Part shown: positions 11,426 to 19,908 of the stretch, piece after piece
How the letters are laid out: every line of letters begins with the position of its first letter
How positions within the stretch are numbered: the stretch's first letter is position 1
Assembly (NCBI GenBank): GCA_951813605.1
Contig: OX638379.1
Coordinates: forward strand, 3,794,062-3,858,061
Length of the DNA: 64,000 bases
Reading direction: 5' to 3'
Origin: an uncultured Bryobacterales bacterium
GTDB lineage: Bacteria > Acidobacteriota > Terriglobia > Bryobacterales > UBA6623
Translations under genes and position numbers: made by a program
The notes under the pieces: generated by a model
Databases searched by the model: none
The model's input: only the letters and a program-made list of their open reading frames with translations
What the model was told of the DNA's origin: nothing

Positions 11426-12228
11426 TACAGGATTCTCCAGTCCGTCCAAACGCCCATGGAGCAGAGGCGGACGTAGAGATCGGAGAATCCGACCGAGAAC
11501 AGGCTCATCCAAGCCCAGCGCATGTGCTGGCGGTTGAGACAGCTCACGCAATCGTAAGTCTTGCCGAGCGCAGGGGACCCGGACAGCAAGTCCTTCCTTC
11601 CCCCAACCAGATGCCGAAGCGAGTGGCAGCCAAATGCGTAACACGCAAGCAGAGTGACGTTCACGAGCAGCACTACGCTGCCCAAGCCAATGCCGAATTC
11701 GACCGAGCCTGTTGCCGGATTCACGAACCAAAGGGCCTTCCAGGCGTCGTATGCCAGCATTACGATGAATCCGAGTGCAAGGTAGAGAAAGTAGCGATGC
11801 ACGTTCTGAAGTATGAGAGGGAAAGAGCGCTCCCCCCGGTAGCTCGACCGCGGTTCGCCGACGGTGCACGAGGGCGGGTCAGCCCAAAACGCCTTGTAGT
11901 AGGCACCGCGATAGTAGTAGCAAGTGACGCGAAAACCCAAGGGAGCCCAAAGAATCAAGAAGGCGGGCGAGAACGGCAACCATACCGGCCACCAGCCGGG
12001 CTTGGGGCCGAACCAGCTATGCTCGGATGCGCCAAAGACCTCCGGCGAGTAGTACGGCGACAGGTAGGGGCCGGCCGTGTAGTGATCCCCTTGAAAGACC
12101 GCCCAAGTGGTGTAGACAATGAAGGCGGAGAAACACAGGAAGACAGCTAGCGGTTGAATCCACCAGGCGTCCGTCCGCGACGTTTGACCAAATCCACGCT
12201 TGCCCAGGGAAACATCAATTGTCGCCAT
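11425..12228 (-). CDS. sdhC: Succinate dehydrogenase cytochrome b / membrane anchor subunit
   Basis: Membrane subunit that docks SdhAB and passes electrons to quinone. The 267-residue protein has five or so hydrophobic stretches: WWIQPLAVFLCFSAFIVY (about 23-40), FSPAFLILWAPLGFRVTCYY (about 88-107), YFLYLALGFIVMLAY, GSVVLLVNVTLLACYAFG, and a less hydrophobic last one. It has conserved-looking histidines in QNVHRYF and CHSLRHLVGG that could bind heme. The LSPYYSPE motif near residue 56 recalls the anchor of the actinobacterial/acidobacterial Sdh1-type enzyme rather than the short SdhC/SdhD pair. No sdhD is present, consistent with a single large anchor. It is the first gene of the operon, 34 nt after the promoter. 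Confidence 0.85.
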   Translation of the reverse strand: MATIDVSLGKRGFGQTSRTDAWWIQPLAVFLCFSAFIVYTTWAVFQGDHYTAGPYLSPYYSPEVFGASEHSWFGPKPGWWPVWLPFSPAFLILWAPLGFRVTCYYYRGAYYKAFWADPPSCTVGEPRSSYRGERSFPLILQNVHRYFLYLALGFIVMLAYDAWKALWFVNPATGSVEFGIGLGSVVLLVNVTLLACYAFGCHSLRHLVGGRKDLLSGSPALGKTYDCVSCLNRQHMRWAWMSLFSVGFSDLYVRLCSMGVWTDWRIL

Positions 12229-12261
12229 TGGCCGCCCAGTCTTCTCCAGACATAAGCTGGA

Positions 12262-12290
12262 ATTATATCGAGGCTCCGGCGATTTTTCAA
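12262..12290 (-). promoter_or_regulatory. Sigma-70-type promoter of the sdhCAB-icd-mdh operon
   Basis: On the minus strand TTGAAA (12285-12290) is followed after exactly 17 bp by TATAAT (12262-12267), a perfect -10. The predicted start of transcription is near 12255, giving a leader of about 27 nt before the sdhC ATG at 12228, with GGAGAAG inside the leader as ribosome binding site. It is the best promoter in the window. Confidence 0.75.
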
Positions 12291-13065
12291 CTTGCCCCGC
12301 GCGGCCGCAGCAGAGCCGGGGAGCGACGCGCCAGCCTTCGCGTTAGCTCCCGTGTTTCCTGTCAAGCTGGATTCTAGGCCATGTTTGACAGCTCTTGCCT
12401 GGATGGGAGGCACATATCGTTGAAAACAAAAGGCCAATGGCTTTAGGATTCCCCAAGCTCCAGGTAAGAATCTGGCTGGTTTCAACCCCCTTCTTGCCTC
12501 TTTTCTACGGGAATCCCCCCCCTATCCTGCCCAAGAGCAGACCCTGTTCCTGACGCTCATCCGCACCGCCTCTCTAGTGCGAACCTACGAATGCGTCCAC
12601 CTCTGCGAATCGCTTCGGCGCGGCCGCCGCTCCCAGCGCCGCACCGTCGTCTCCGTCGGCCGCAAGGGCATCCTCGCTGGGAATCTCGAGCGCATCTACG
12701 AAATCTGGCGCGACCTCGGCCTTTCCCGCCGGCTCGGCCCCCTCTGCGAGGTCAAGCGCGACCGCGTCGCGAACTGCGTGGATGGCGGGTCCCTTAGCAG
12801 GGGCCTTGGTGCGTGGCGCGCCTCCTCGCCCCCGGGGCAAGGCCTGGCGTCCCTGAAGAATCGAGCGCTCAAGCCAGCTGCAGACAGTCGGCCGACAGCG
12901 TCACCGCGAGTTAGCTGCAGCAGCCTTTGGAGAGTGCGGTCACTTTGGCGAACCACCGGAAGGGCCCTCTTGAAGCAGCACCGGCAGCTCGGCGCGCTCC
13001 CATTGACCGCGCCGAGCGGGTTAGAATTGAGGTTTGACCGAGCGCCCGCTGGCGCGAACCCGGCC
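12291..13065. other. Intergenic region between the sdh promoter and lepB
   Basis: Apart from the possible transposase remnant (12577-12840), I see no gene. An open frame of 112 codons on minus (12147-12485) overlaps the sdh promoter and sdhC and is not believable. TAGAAT at 13022-13027, 38 nt before the lepB ATG, could be its -10 box, but the TTGACC upstream (13003) is only 13 bp away. Confidence 0.4.
12577..12840 (+). pseudogene. Possible N-terminal remnant of an IS1634-type transposase
   Basis: The frame starting at 12577 reads RTYECVHLCESLRRGRRS then RRTVVSVGRKGILAGNL and LERIYEIWRDL. This resembles the start of IS1634-family transposases (an aromatic/VQLVES motif, a basic stretch, then a V-x-x-LGR-like motif and a leucine-rich helix). 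After about residue 50 the similarity fades. The frame runs on without a stop into lepB, but with composition unlike a transposase. No inverted repeats or target duplication could be identified. The call rests on remembered family pattern only and could be wrong. Confidence 0.35.
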
Positions 13066-13860
13066 ATGAAGAAAAAACTAACAAAGACAGCGCGGACCGA
13101 CACCCCGGCCAAGAAACGGGCGCCGGAGCCAGCTCGCGGCGTAATCGCCGAATGGACAGTCACCATCCTGCTGTTGCTGTTCGGCACAACAACTCTGGTG
13201 CAGGCGTTCGTGATCCCGACAGGCTCGATGGAAGATTCACTGCTAATTGGGGACCACCTGCTTGTCGACAAACTGTCCTATGCACCGGAAGGCGTTATCA
13301 GCAAGTACTTGCTGCCGTATCAAGAAGTCGAGCGCGGGGACATCGTCGTCTTCCGCTATCCCATCGACCTGAACCAGACCTTCGTCAAGCGGATCGTGGG
13401 CGTTCCTGGAGACCGCCTGCGCATCCTCGGCAAGGAACTCTGGGTAAACGGCAAGCGGGCGGAGGAGCCTTACGTCGTCTACAAGAGCGAGTACATCGAT
13501 GCGTACCGTGACAACTTCCCTTCGTCCCCGACGTCGATGCAAATCTACGAGCCGGCCATGCGGATGCTGCGCGAACACGTCATGGAAGGCGAGGTGGTGG
13601 TGCCTGAGGGGCAGTACTTCGCGATGGGCGACAACCGGGACCAGTCGCTGGACAGCCGCTACTGGGGCTTCGTTCCGCGCGAGAACATCGTCGGGAAGCC
13701 GCTTATCATCTACTGGTCGTACGATGCGCCGACATCGCATCTCCAGGACCCCGGCGTGTCGATCGCGCATCTGAAGGACCTCGCCCTGAACTTCTTTACC
13801 AAGACGCGCTGGAAGAGAACCTTCAAGCTCATCCGCGAGTTCGACCTAGAAGTTCGCTGA
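13066..13860 (+). CDS. lepB: Signal peptidase I
   Basis: Membrane serine protease that removes signal peptides from Sec- and Tat-exported proteins. From ATG 13066 the protein has 264 residues. It has a basic N-terminus, one membrane anchor (about residues 31-48) and then the catalytic domain. The nucleophile S54 is in IPTGSMEDSLL and the general base K108 in TFVKRIVGVPGD; the box-E motif GDNRDQSLDSRYWGFV is near the C-terminal third. An open frame extends 163 codons upstream but holds no LepB sequence, so the internal ATG is chosen. An insertion of about 35 residues (EYIDAYRDNFPSSP region) separates the two halves of the catalytic fold. manC follows after 11 nt. Confidence 0.94.
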   Translation: MKKKLTKTARTDTPAKKRAPEPARGVIAEWTVTILLLLFGTTTLVQAFVIPTGSMEDSLLIGDHLLVDKLSYAPEGVISKYLLPYQEVERGDIVVFRYPIDLNQTFVKRIVGVPGDRLRILGKELWVNGKRAEEPYVVYKSEYIDAYRDNFPSSPTSMQIYEPAMRMLREHVMEGEVVVPEGQYFAMGDNRDQSLDSRYWGFVPRENIVGKPLIIYWSYDAPTSHLQDPGVSIAHLKDLALNFFTKTRWKRTFKLIREFDLEVR

Positions 13861-13871
13861 CTGTCTATCCC

Positions 13872-14963
13872 ATGGCCGCTGCGGGGATATCCGAGCGGCG
13901 CCACGCTGTGATCCTGGCCGGTGGCCGCGGAGTCAGGTTCTGGCCACGCAGCCGGTCACACCGTCCGAAGCAGCTGCTCGCTCCTCTCGGGGGCCCCACG
14001 CTGATCCGTCGCACCTTTGACCGCCTTCGCGAGGTCTTCCCGGCAGAGCGGATCTGGATTCTCACGGGCGAGTCGCTGCTCGCGGCAGTGGCCAGCGAAA
14101 TTGAAGAACTGCCCAAAGAGCGCATCATCGCCGAGCCGGTCCAGCGCAACACGGCTCCCGCGATCGGCCTAGCGGCGGCACTGCTCCAACGCGAAGACCG
14201 CGACGCGGTCATGGGGGTGTTCCCGGCAGACCATCATCTTGAAAATGAGCAGTCCTATCGAGCATTGGTAGTCCGCGCTTTGGATGCGGCTTCGAAGGAC
14301 AAGCTGATCGTCCTAGGCATCGAGCCCAAGTGGCCCGAAACCGGCTACGGCTACATAGAGTTCCCGGATGGGACGAAGCCGGGGACAGACCGGCCGCTGC
14401 CGGTTGTCCGGTTCCGCGAAAAGCCGGATTTGGAGACGGCGCAGTCGTTTCTGGCAGCCAAGAGGTTCTTTTGGAATAGCGGGCAGTTCTTTTGGAAGGC
14501 TTCGGTGCTGCTGGACGAAATGCAGCGCCTCCTTCCGAGGACACGGAAGGCGCTGGCTTGGATCACGAGTCAAGGAGGTGCAGCGTATCGATCCCGACTC
14601 GCCGAGCGCTACGCTACCTGCGAGAACATTTCGGTGGACCACGGGATCCTGGAGCGTTCGCGTCGCGTCGCCGGCTTCGCGGCCCCGGACCTCGGCTGGA
14701 CCGATCTGGGCAGCTGGGCCGCCCTCCACGCTTTGCTGCCGAAGGACTCGCTTGGCAATTTCGCGAGCGGCGCGGCAACGTTCGTGCGGTCCAAAGGAAA
14801 TCACGTCGACGCACCTGGCAAGCACGTCGCCCTACTCGGCGTTGACGACCTTGTCGTGGTCGAGGCGCCCGATGCACTGCTAGTCTGCCGCCGGAGCGAG
14901 TCGCAGTACGTCGGATCGGTCGTGGCGGCACTCGAGGCCGCCGATCGCGAAGAGCTGCTATGA
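13872..14963 (+). CDS. manC: Mannose-1-phosphate guanylyltransferase
   Basis: Makes GDP-mannose from mannose-1-phosphate and GTP, a precursor for polysaccharides and glycoconjugates. The 363-residue protein has the nucleotidyltransferase signature AVILAGGRGVRFWPRSR near the N-terminus, with PKQLL after it. It also has EPVQRNTAPAIGLAA, GVFPADHHL, RFREKPDLETAQSFL and FFWNSGQFFWKAS. This is the short, monofunctional type, without the C-terminal phosphomannose isomerase domain of the AlgA/XanB proteins. It lies 11 nt after lepB and probably shares its transcript. Its last 6 bp overlap the end of the convergent DUF2064 gene. Confidence 0.92.
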   Translation: MAAAGISERRHAVILAGGRGVRFWPRSRSHRPKQLLAPLGGPTLIRRTFDRLREVFPAERIWILTGESLLAAVASEIEELPKERIIAEPVQRNTAPAIGLAAALLQREDRDAVMGVFPADHHLENEQSYRALVVRALDAASKDKLIVLGIEPKWPETGYGYIEFPDGTKPGTDRPLPVVRFREKPDLETAQSFLAAKRFFWNSGQFFWKASVLLDEMQRLLPRTRKALAWITSQGGAAYRSRLAERYATCENISVDHGILERSRRVAGFAAPDLGWTDLGSWAALHALLPKDSLGNFASGAATFVRSKGNHVDAPGKHVALLGVDDLVVVEAPDALLVCRRSESQYVGSVVAALEAADREELL

Positions 14964-15620
14964 CGGATCGGCCGCTCGCGCGGCCAGCCAGCGTCGCAGG
15001 CGCGGCTGGAGCGCGGGGTCGCGCCGGAGACGATCCAAGTCCGCGGGAACGTCGACGTCGTACGCGGGTGTCGGCGCTTCGACAGCGGCCAGGCCGGCTG
15101 CACGCAGCGCCTCCAGGCAGGCATCCCGGGTGTCGGTCCGAGACCAAGCCACGCCACGAAACATCGCGCGGTCCGTCCTGGTGGCGCCGATCAGCGTGAA
15201 TCCGCCGTCCAGGGAGGGGCACAGCACAATCTCCGCATCATCGAGCGCTGCCAAAGCCTCCCGTACCTGTGCCTCCGGTAGCGTCGGCGCGTCGCTGCCG
15301 ACGATCAGTGCCTTCCGATAGCCGGAGGAGAGCAGCTCTGCGAGGCAGTTGCGCATCCTCTCCCCCAGGTCCGCACCCCGCTGTCGACGGAACCGGCGCT
15401 CACCGGCTAGCCCCTCAAAGTCGGCCCAGAATCCGTCGCAGTAGAGATACGCATGCATCCGAGGGTCGGTCGCAACACGCTCCCAAACCGCGCGAACGCA
15501 CACCCTGTGGAAATCGGCGGCTGCTTCCGCGCCGAGAGCACTGGCGAGACGGGTCTTGACCCTACCTGGAAGAGGCGCCTTCGCGAACAATGCGAGCGCA
15601 GTCCCGGTTGGCTCCGGCAT
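14958..15620 (-). CDS. DUF2064 / TIGR04282-type glycosyltransferase-like protein
   Basis: The 220-residue protein has a GT-A/nucleotidyltransferase-like fold. FAKAPLPGRVKTRLA near residue 12 is the hallmark of this family; LIVGSDAPTLPEAQV holds the metal-binding aspartate, and LCPSLDGGFTLIGA follows. Family members are annotated as arsenosugar-biosynthesis glycosyltransferases or linked to MobA- and CofC-like enzymes, but the substrate here is unknown. The ATG has no Shine-Dalgarno; instead a TAGCAT hexamer lies 9 nt upstream, suggesting a leaderless transcript. It converges on manC with a 6-bp overlap, so transcripts would be antisense at their ends. Confidence 0.82.
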   Translation of the reverse strand: MPEPTGTALALFAKAPLPGRVKTRLASALGAEAAADFHRVCVRAVWERVATDPRMHAYLYCDGFWADFEGLAGERRFRRQRGADLGERMRNCLAELLSSGYRKALIVGSDAPTLPEAQVREALAALDDAEIVLCPSLDGGFTLIGATRTDRAMFRGVAWSRTDTRDACLEALRAAGLAAVEAPTPAYDVDVPADLDRLRRDPALQPRLRRWLAARAADPS

Positions 15621-15629
15621 CAGAACCCA

Positions 15630-15635
15630 ATGCTA
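15630..15635 (-). promoter_or_regulatory. -10-like hexamer for leaderless DUF2064 gene
   Basis: TAGCAT on the minus strand, 9 nt before the ATG at 15620, with no ribosome binding site between. Confidence 0.4.
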
Positions 15636-15832
15636 CACTCTGGCTAGCAGGCAAAGAGAACGGTCCGGCTCGCGGAAGGCCCGCGGCCTCTGACATGTCC
15701 TCTTCGGCGGCCGAATCCGGACGCTCGCGGCCATCGAGGGATGGGGCTTATCGACTTGGACTGAACACCGAATCTCGCCGCTGAGGCCAGGACCATTCAC
15801 CGATGCTAGGATCTCCCCGCGGGGACGGGACG

Positions 15833-16597
15833 ATGACAGCCCTGCTCGTAGACGACGAGCAGCTGGCCCGCGAGGAACTCGGCTACCTGCTCCGCTCATT
15901 CCCCGAAGTCGAGATCCTGGGCGAGGCCGAAGACGGTCCGGGGGCCTTGGAACAGATCGAGGCACTCGAGCCGGACATCGTCTTCCTCGATGTCCAAATG
16001 CCCGGCCTAAACGGCTTGGAAGTCGTTCGCGAGATCCTGGCTCGCAACGGGAAGCTGCCGCACATTATCTTCGCGACTGCTTTCGACCGGTACGCTGTCG
16101 AAGCGTTCGAGGTGAACGCGGCAGACTACCTGCTCAAGCCGGTAGAAATGGACCGCCTCGGGCGATCGATCGAGCGAGCCCGAGAACTCATGCGGTCGCC
16201 CGAACACGAGTCGGAACGGATGGCTCGGCTGTTGTCAGCGATCCGGGAGCAGGCAACTCCTCCCACCAAGGTCCTGGTGCGCGTCGGCGGGAGAATGATC
16301 CTGGTCGACGCGGCGGACCTGATCTTCGCGACGGTCAGGGACGGCGGCGTTTGCATCGTCGCGACGGAATTCGAAGGGCACAGCAACTACAAGACGCTCG
16401 ACGAGCTGCAATCGACGCTCGGCGATCGGCTCTTCTGGCGCCCGCACCGGTCCTATATCGTCAACATCGACCGGATCAAGGAGGTGGTCCCTTGGTTCAG
16501 GTCCAGCTACCAATTGCGCATGAGCGACCACGACCGTACCGGCATACCCGTCAGCCGCGCTCAGACGAAGAAGCTCCGGGAACTGTTCCGACTGTGA
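15833..16597 (+). CDS. LytTR-family response regulator (AlgR/LytT type)
   Basis: A two-component transcription factor. The receiver domain (about residues 1-120) has the acidic pair D7-D8 in LLVDDEQLARE, the phospho-acceptor D53 in IVFLDVQMPG and the conserved lysine in LLKPVEMDRL. The LytTR DNA-binding domain follows (about 145-254), ending with FWRPHRSYIVNIDRI and a C-terminal IPVSRAQTKKLREL helix. ATG 15833 starts directly at the receiver fold. A further ATG at 15803 would add ten residues, but a TAGGAT hexamer at 15810-15815 lies between the two, favouring the later start. No histidine kinase is next to it, so it is an orphan. The following TonB receptor is a possible but unproven target. 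Confidence 0.9.
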   Translation: MTALLVDDEQLAREELGYLLRSFPEVEILGEAEDGPGALEQIEALEPDIVFLDVQMPGLNGLEVVREILARNGKLPHIIFATAFDRYAVEAFEVNAADYLLKPVEMDRLGRSIERARELMRSPEHESERMARLLSAIREQATPPTKVLVRVGGRMILVDAADLIFATVRDGGVCIVATEFEGHSNYKTLDELQSTLGDRLFWRPHRSYIVNIDRIKEVVPWFRSSYQLRMSDHDRTGIPVSRAQTKKLRELFRL

Positions 16598-16740
16598 GGC
16601 GCCTGCATCCGCTGGCAGCGCGGCGCCAGATACCGACGGCGTTCCTGCCGCTCGCGAATGCACCGAATCGGAACGCAGGCACAGCGATCGAGGGCCCTAG
16701 AAAAATCATTCGAGCTGGCTTCTGGGCGGCCGAAAGCGCC

Positions 16741-16746
16741 TATCCT
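16741..16746 (+). promoter_or_regulatory. -10-like hexamer upstream of TonB receptor 1
   Basis: TATCCT lies 7 nt before ATG 16754 and no Shine-Dalgarno is seen. The same hexamer at similar distance precedes the M20 peptidase and rhamnose isomerase genes. Confidence 0.35.
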
Positions 16747-16753
16747 CGTAGTG

Positions 16754-19700
16754 ATGAGTCGTAGTGCGCTTTTCTGGGCCCTGGCGGCGATGGCCCTCGG
16801 TCTTTCGGCTGCCGATGCGCAATCGGTCGGGGGCAGCATCTCCGGGACGGTTCGCGGCCCGTCGGGCGGCCGCGTGCAGGCGGACGTGGCAGCAATCCAC
16901 CTCGCCACCGGGCGCGAGCACGCCTCTCCAGCGACGGCCAACGGGAGCTACCGATTCCCGGCGCTGCCCCCCGGAACCTATGAACTCCGCCCGAGCGCGG
17001 AGGGGCTGGCGGCTCCCGCGTCGCGGGTCCAAGTACGAGTCGGCACCAGCTTGGTCCTGCACCTCGCGATGGACTTGGAGACGGTGAAATTCAGCGTCGA
17101 CGTAACCGAATCGACACCCCTCGTCGAGGCCGGGACTGCCGCGATCGGCACCGTGATTGGGCGCGACGAGATGCGCAATCTGCCGCTGAACCAGAGGGTC
17201 TTCCTGCCGTTGACCCTACTCGCCGGCGGCACGCACGCGAGCGCGCCGGGATCCGAGCTCTCCACGCAAAACGACAGCGGATTCCATGTCGCTGGCGGGC
17301 GGGAAGCCTCGAACAACTTCCTGCTGGACGGCATCGACAACAACGACCTGTACATCAATCGCATCGTTGTCAGTCCCCCTCTCGACACCGTGCGCGAATT
17401 CCGCTTGCATGCCTCCGGATACGCAGCCGAGTACGGGCGCAGCGCTGGGGGCCAGGTCAATGTGGTCAGCCGCTCTGGAACCGGGCAATTGCACGGCTCC
17501 GCCTACGATTACCTGCGGAACGATGCCTTGGACGCGCGGAACTTCTTCGACCCGGCAGGACAACCCGCTCCCCCGTACCGGCGCAACCAGTTCGGAGGCA
17601 CGCTGGGCGGGCCCGTGCTTGGTCGCCGCACGTTCTTCTTCAGCGGATTCGAGGGCACGCGCATCGAGGATGCGGCGACTCGCACTGCGAGCGTCCCCTC
17701 GCCCGCTTTGCGCGACGGCGACTTCTCCGGTCTCGGGGCACCGGTAATCGACCCGTTCGCGAGGGCGCCATTCCCTGGAAACCGCATTCCCCGGGCGCGA
17801 CAGAGCCCATCCGGGAGCGCGATCGCCGCTTACTGGCCGGAACCGAACCGATCCGATCCGGTCCAAAACTTTGTCTCAACGCCGCTCGGCGACGGACTGG
17901 TCAACCAGCTGCTGGCGCGGCTGGATCGCGACTTAGGAGCAAGAAGCCGTTTCTTCGCCCGCTACAACCTGAGCCACTCTCGCGGTTTCGATCCGTTTTC
18001 CGACAGCGACGTGCCGGGATTCGGGAGCTTCACCCTCGACCGCGGCCATCACCTGGCAGGGTCTTTCACGCACGAGTTCTCGCCGTTCACCTTGCTAGAG
18101 GCGAGAGGCGGGTTCAACAGGCTCCGGCGCGAGGTGCTGCACCAAAATATCGGGCGTGATATCTCGGGGGAGCTGGGCATCCCAGGGCTGTCCAAGGACT
18201 CCCGGCTCGTCGGGTTTCCAAGCGTGAATGTTGCAGGTTTCGCCAGCCTTTCGGACGACACGGCCCTGCCCATCCTCCGACGCAGCAACACTTCTCACCT
18301 ATCAGTCAATCTGACCAAATCAGGGGCTCGCCACCGTCTGAAGTGGGGCGGAGAGCACCGCAGCGTCTGGATCGACGGCACGCAGGGGCTCTTCGGCCGC
18401 GGCCAGTTCAATTTTCTCGGAGCCATCTCCCAGCACCCCGTGTCTGACCTGCTGCTTGGATTCCCCACCTACAGCATCCAGACGGTCGTCGACAACGACT
18501 TTCGCCAGCGCGCTCAGTTCTGGAACTACTTCGCACAGGACGACTGGATGCTTGCTGACGGGCTGACGCTGAGCCTCGGGGTTCGCTACGAATACAACGC
18601 GCCCGCCTACGACGCCGACGACCGCTTCACGCAGTATGACCTGGGCTCGGCGCGGCTCGTCGAGCCCGGCACGACAGACCTTGGACGGGCGGGGTACGCG
18701 CCGGATCGAAACAACATCGCTCCCAGAATCGGAATCGCCTGGAACCCACGCGAATCCTCGGTAGTGCGGGCCGCGTACGGCGTCTACCACGAGGTCAATC
18801 TCCTAGAGGCCAATTCGGGCCTGTACTTCAATCCGCCGTACTTCGATCTGAAGATATTCTTCCCTTCGCAGTTCTCGTTGCCCAGCCTTGCGGACCCCTT
18901 CCCAGGAGCGGGCTACACGCCGCCGGCGTCGGTCAATGCGCTGCAACCCGATTTCCGGACCGGCTACGCGCAGCACTGGAGCTTCGGCCTCGAGCAAGCG
19001 TTACCCGGCAGGATCGTGGCGCGCGCATCGTATATCGGCTCGAAGGGCTCGAAGCTGCTGCGCCGCCGCAACCTTAACCAGCCCGTCCCGGGGGAAGGGG
19101 AAGTGGACCCGCGCCGTCCGACGCCCGGCTTCGCCAACATCGTGCTGTTCGAGTCAGGTGCCTCCTCGACCTACCACTCGGGCGTGTTCGCGCTCGAGCG
19201 GCGGTTCGCGGGGAGCGCGGGTTTCCGCGCCGCCTACACATGGGCCAAGTCGATTGACGACGTATCGGCATTCCTCAGCTCGGTCGGGGACCAAGCGTTC
19301 CCGCAAAACAGCCACGACTTCCGGGCCGAGCGCGGGCTGTCGAACTTCGACCAGCGCCACCGGCTCGTCTTGTCACTGCAATACGCCACGCCGTTCCGGC
19401 ACTGGCTGCTGGGCGGCTGGCGCACCTACGCGATTGCCAGCTTCGGGAGCGGGCGGCCGCTCACGCCGCAACTTGCCCTAGACAACTCCAACACGGGCAA
19501 TACCAGCGGCATCTTCGGATCGGACAGGCCGCACTCGATCGCGGACCCTGCCGTCGGCTCGCCCCTGCCCGAACGCTTCTTCGACCCAAAGGCGTTCGCC
19601 ATGCCTGCCGCCTACACATTCGGCAACGCGGGCCGCAACGTGCTGCCCGGGCCAGCGACGGCCTCCATCGACGTAGCTCTCGTGCGTTCGCTCCGCCTCG

Positions 19701-19861
19701 CCGAAAGTGCCACTGCAGAGTTCCGCGCGGAGGCATTCAACCTTGGCAACCACGAGAACTTCGACCTGCCCCAACGCACGTTCGGCCTGCCAACCTTCGG
19801 CAGGGTGCTCTCCGCCGGGCAGGCGCGCCAAGTCCAGCTTGGCTTTCGGTTGACGTTCTAG
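16754..19861 (+). CDS. Oar-type TonB-dependent receptor 1
   Basis: Outer-membrane, TonB-energised transporter of the acidobacterial Oar/CarboxypepD_reg type, 1035 residues from ATG 16754. A signal peptide ends in GLSAADAQS (about residues 1-22). A carboxypeptidase-regulatory Ig-like domain follows (SGTVRGPSGGRVQADV, about 28-105). Next come a plug domain with NFLLDGIDNNDLYINR and AEYGRSAGGQVNVVSRSGT, and a long beta-barrel ending in QVQLGFRLTF with a C-terminal aromatic residue typical of barrel proteins. A 32-residue upstream extension of the frame lacks signal-peptide character, so the internal ATG is used. The substrate is unknown; sugars or peptides are usual guesses. It sits between an orphan LytTR regulator and the secretion cluster. 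Confidence 0.88.
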   Translation: MSRSALFWALAAMALGLSAADAQSVGGSISGTVRGPSGGRVQADVAAIHLATGREHASPATANGSYRFPALPPGTYELRPSAEGLAAPASRVQVRVGTSLVLHLAMDLETVKFSVDVTESTPLVEAGTAAIGTVIGRDEMRNLPLNQRVFLPLTLLAGGTHASAPGSELSTQNDSGFHVAGGREASNNFLLDGIDNNDLYINRIVVSPPLDTVREFRLHASGYAAEYGRSAGGQVNVVSRSGTGQLHGSAYDYLRNDALDARNFFDPAGQPAPPYRRNQFGGTLGGPVLGRRTFFFSGFEGTRIEDAATRTASVPSPALRDGDFSGLGAPVIDPFARAPFPGNRIPRARQSPSGSAIAAYWPEPNRSDPVQNFVSTPLGDGLVNQLLARLDRDLGARSRFFARYNLSHSRGFDPFSDSDVPGFGSFTLDRGHHLAGSFTHEFSPFTLLEARGGFNRLRREVLHQNIGRDISGELGIPGLSKDSRLVGFPSVNVAGFASLSDDTALPILRRSNTSHLSVNLTKSGARHRLKWGGEHRSVWIDGTQGLFGRGQFNFLGAISQHPVSDLLLGFPTYSIQTVVDNDFRQRAQFWNYFAQDDWMLADGLTLSLGVRYEYNAPAYDADDRFTQYDLGSARLVEPGTTDLGRAGYAPDRNNIAPRIGIAWNPRESSVVRAAYGVYHEVNLLEANSGLYFNPPYFDLKIFFPSQFSLPSLADPFPGAGYTPPASVNALQPDFRTGYAQHWSFGLEQALPGRIVARASYIGSKGSKLLRRRNLNQPVPGEGEVDPRRPTPGFANIVLFESGASSTYHSGVFALERRFAGSAGFRAAYTWAKSIDDVSAFLSSVGDQAFPQNSHDFRAERGLSNFDQRHRLVLSLQYATPFRHWLLGGWRTYAIASFGSGRPLTPQLALDNSNTGNTSGIFGSDRPHSIADPAVGSPLPERFFDPKAFAMPAAYTFGNAGRNVLPGPATASIDVALVRSLRLAESATAEFRAEAFNLGNHENFDLPQRTFGLPTFGRVLSAGQARQVQLGFRLTF

Positions 19862-19908
19862 CGCGCTGCACGGCTGGCCTGCGCAGAGCGTCTTGGATTG
19901 GTGAGGGG

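Noticed and set aside
12574..12840. 88-codon minus-strand frame upstream of lepB
   Set aside because: Ala/Asp-rich mirror of the plus-strand transposase-like frame; no start signal.
14958..14963. Overlap of manC and DUF2064 ends as evidence of a fusion or error
   Set aside because: Both proteins are full length; a 6-bp tail-to-tail overlap is ordinary in compact genomes.
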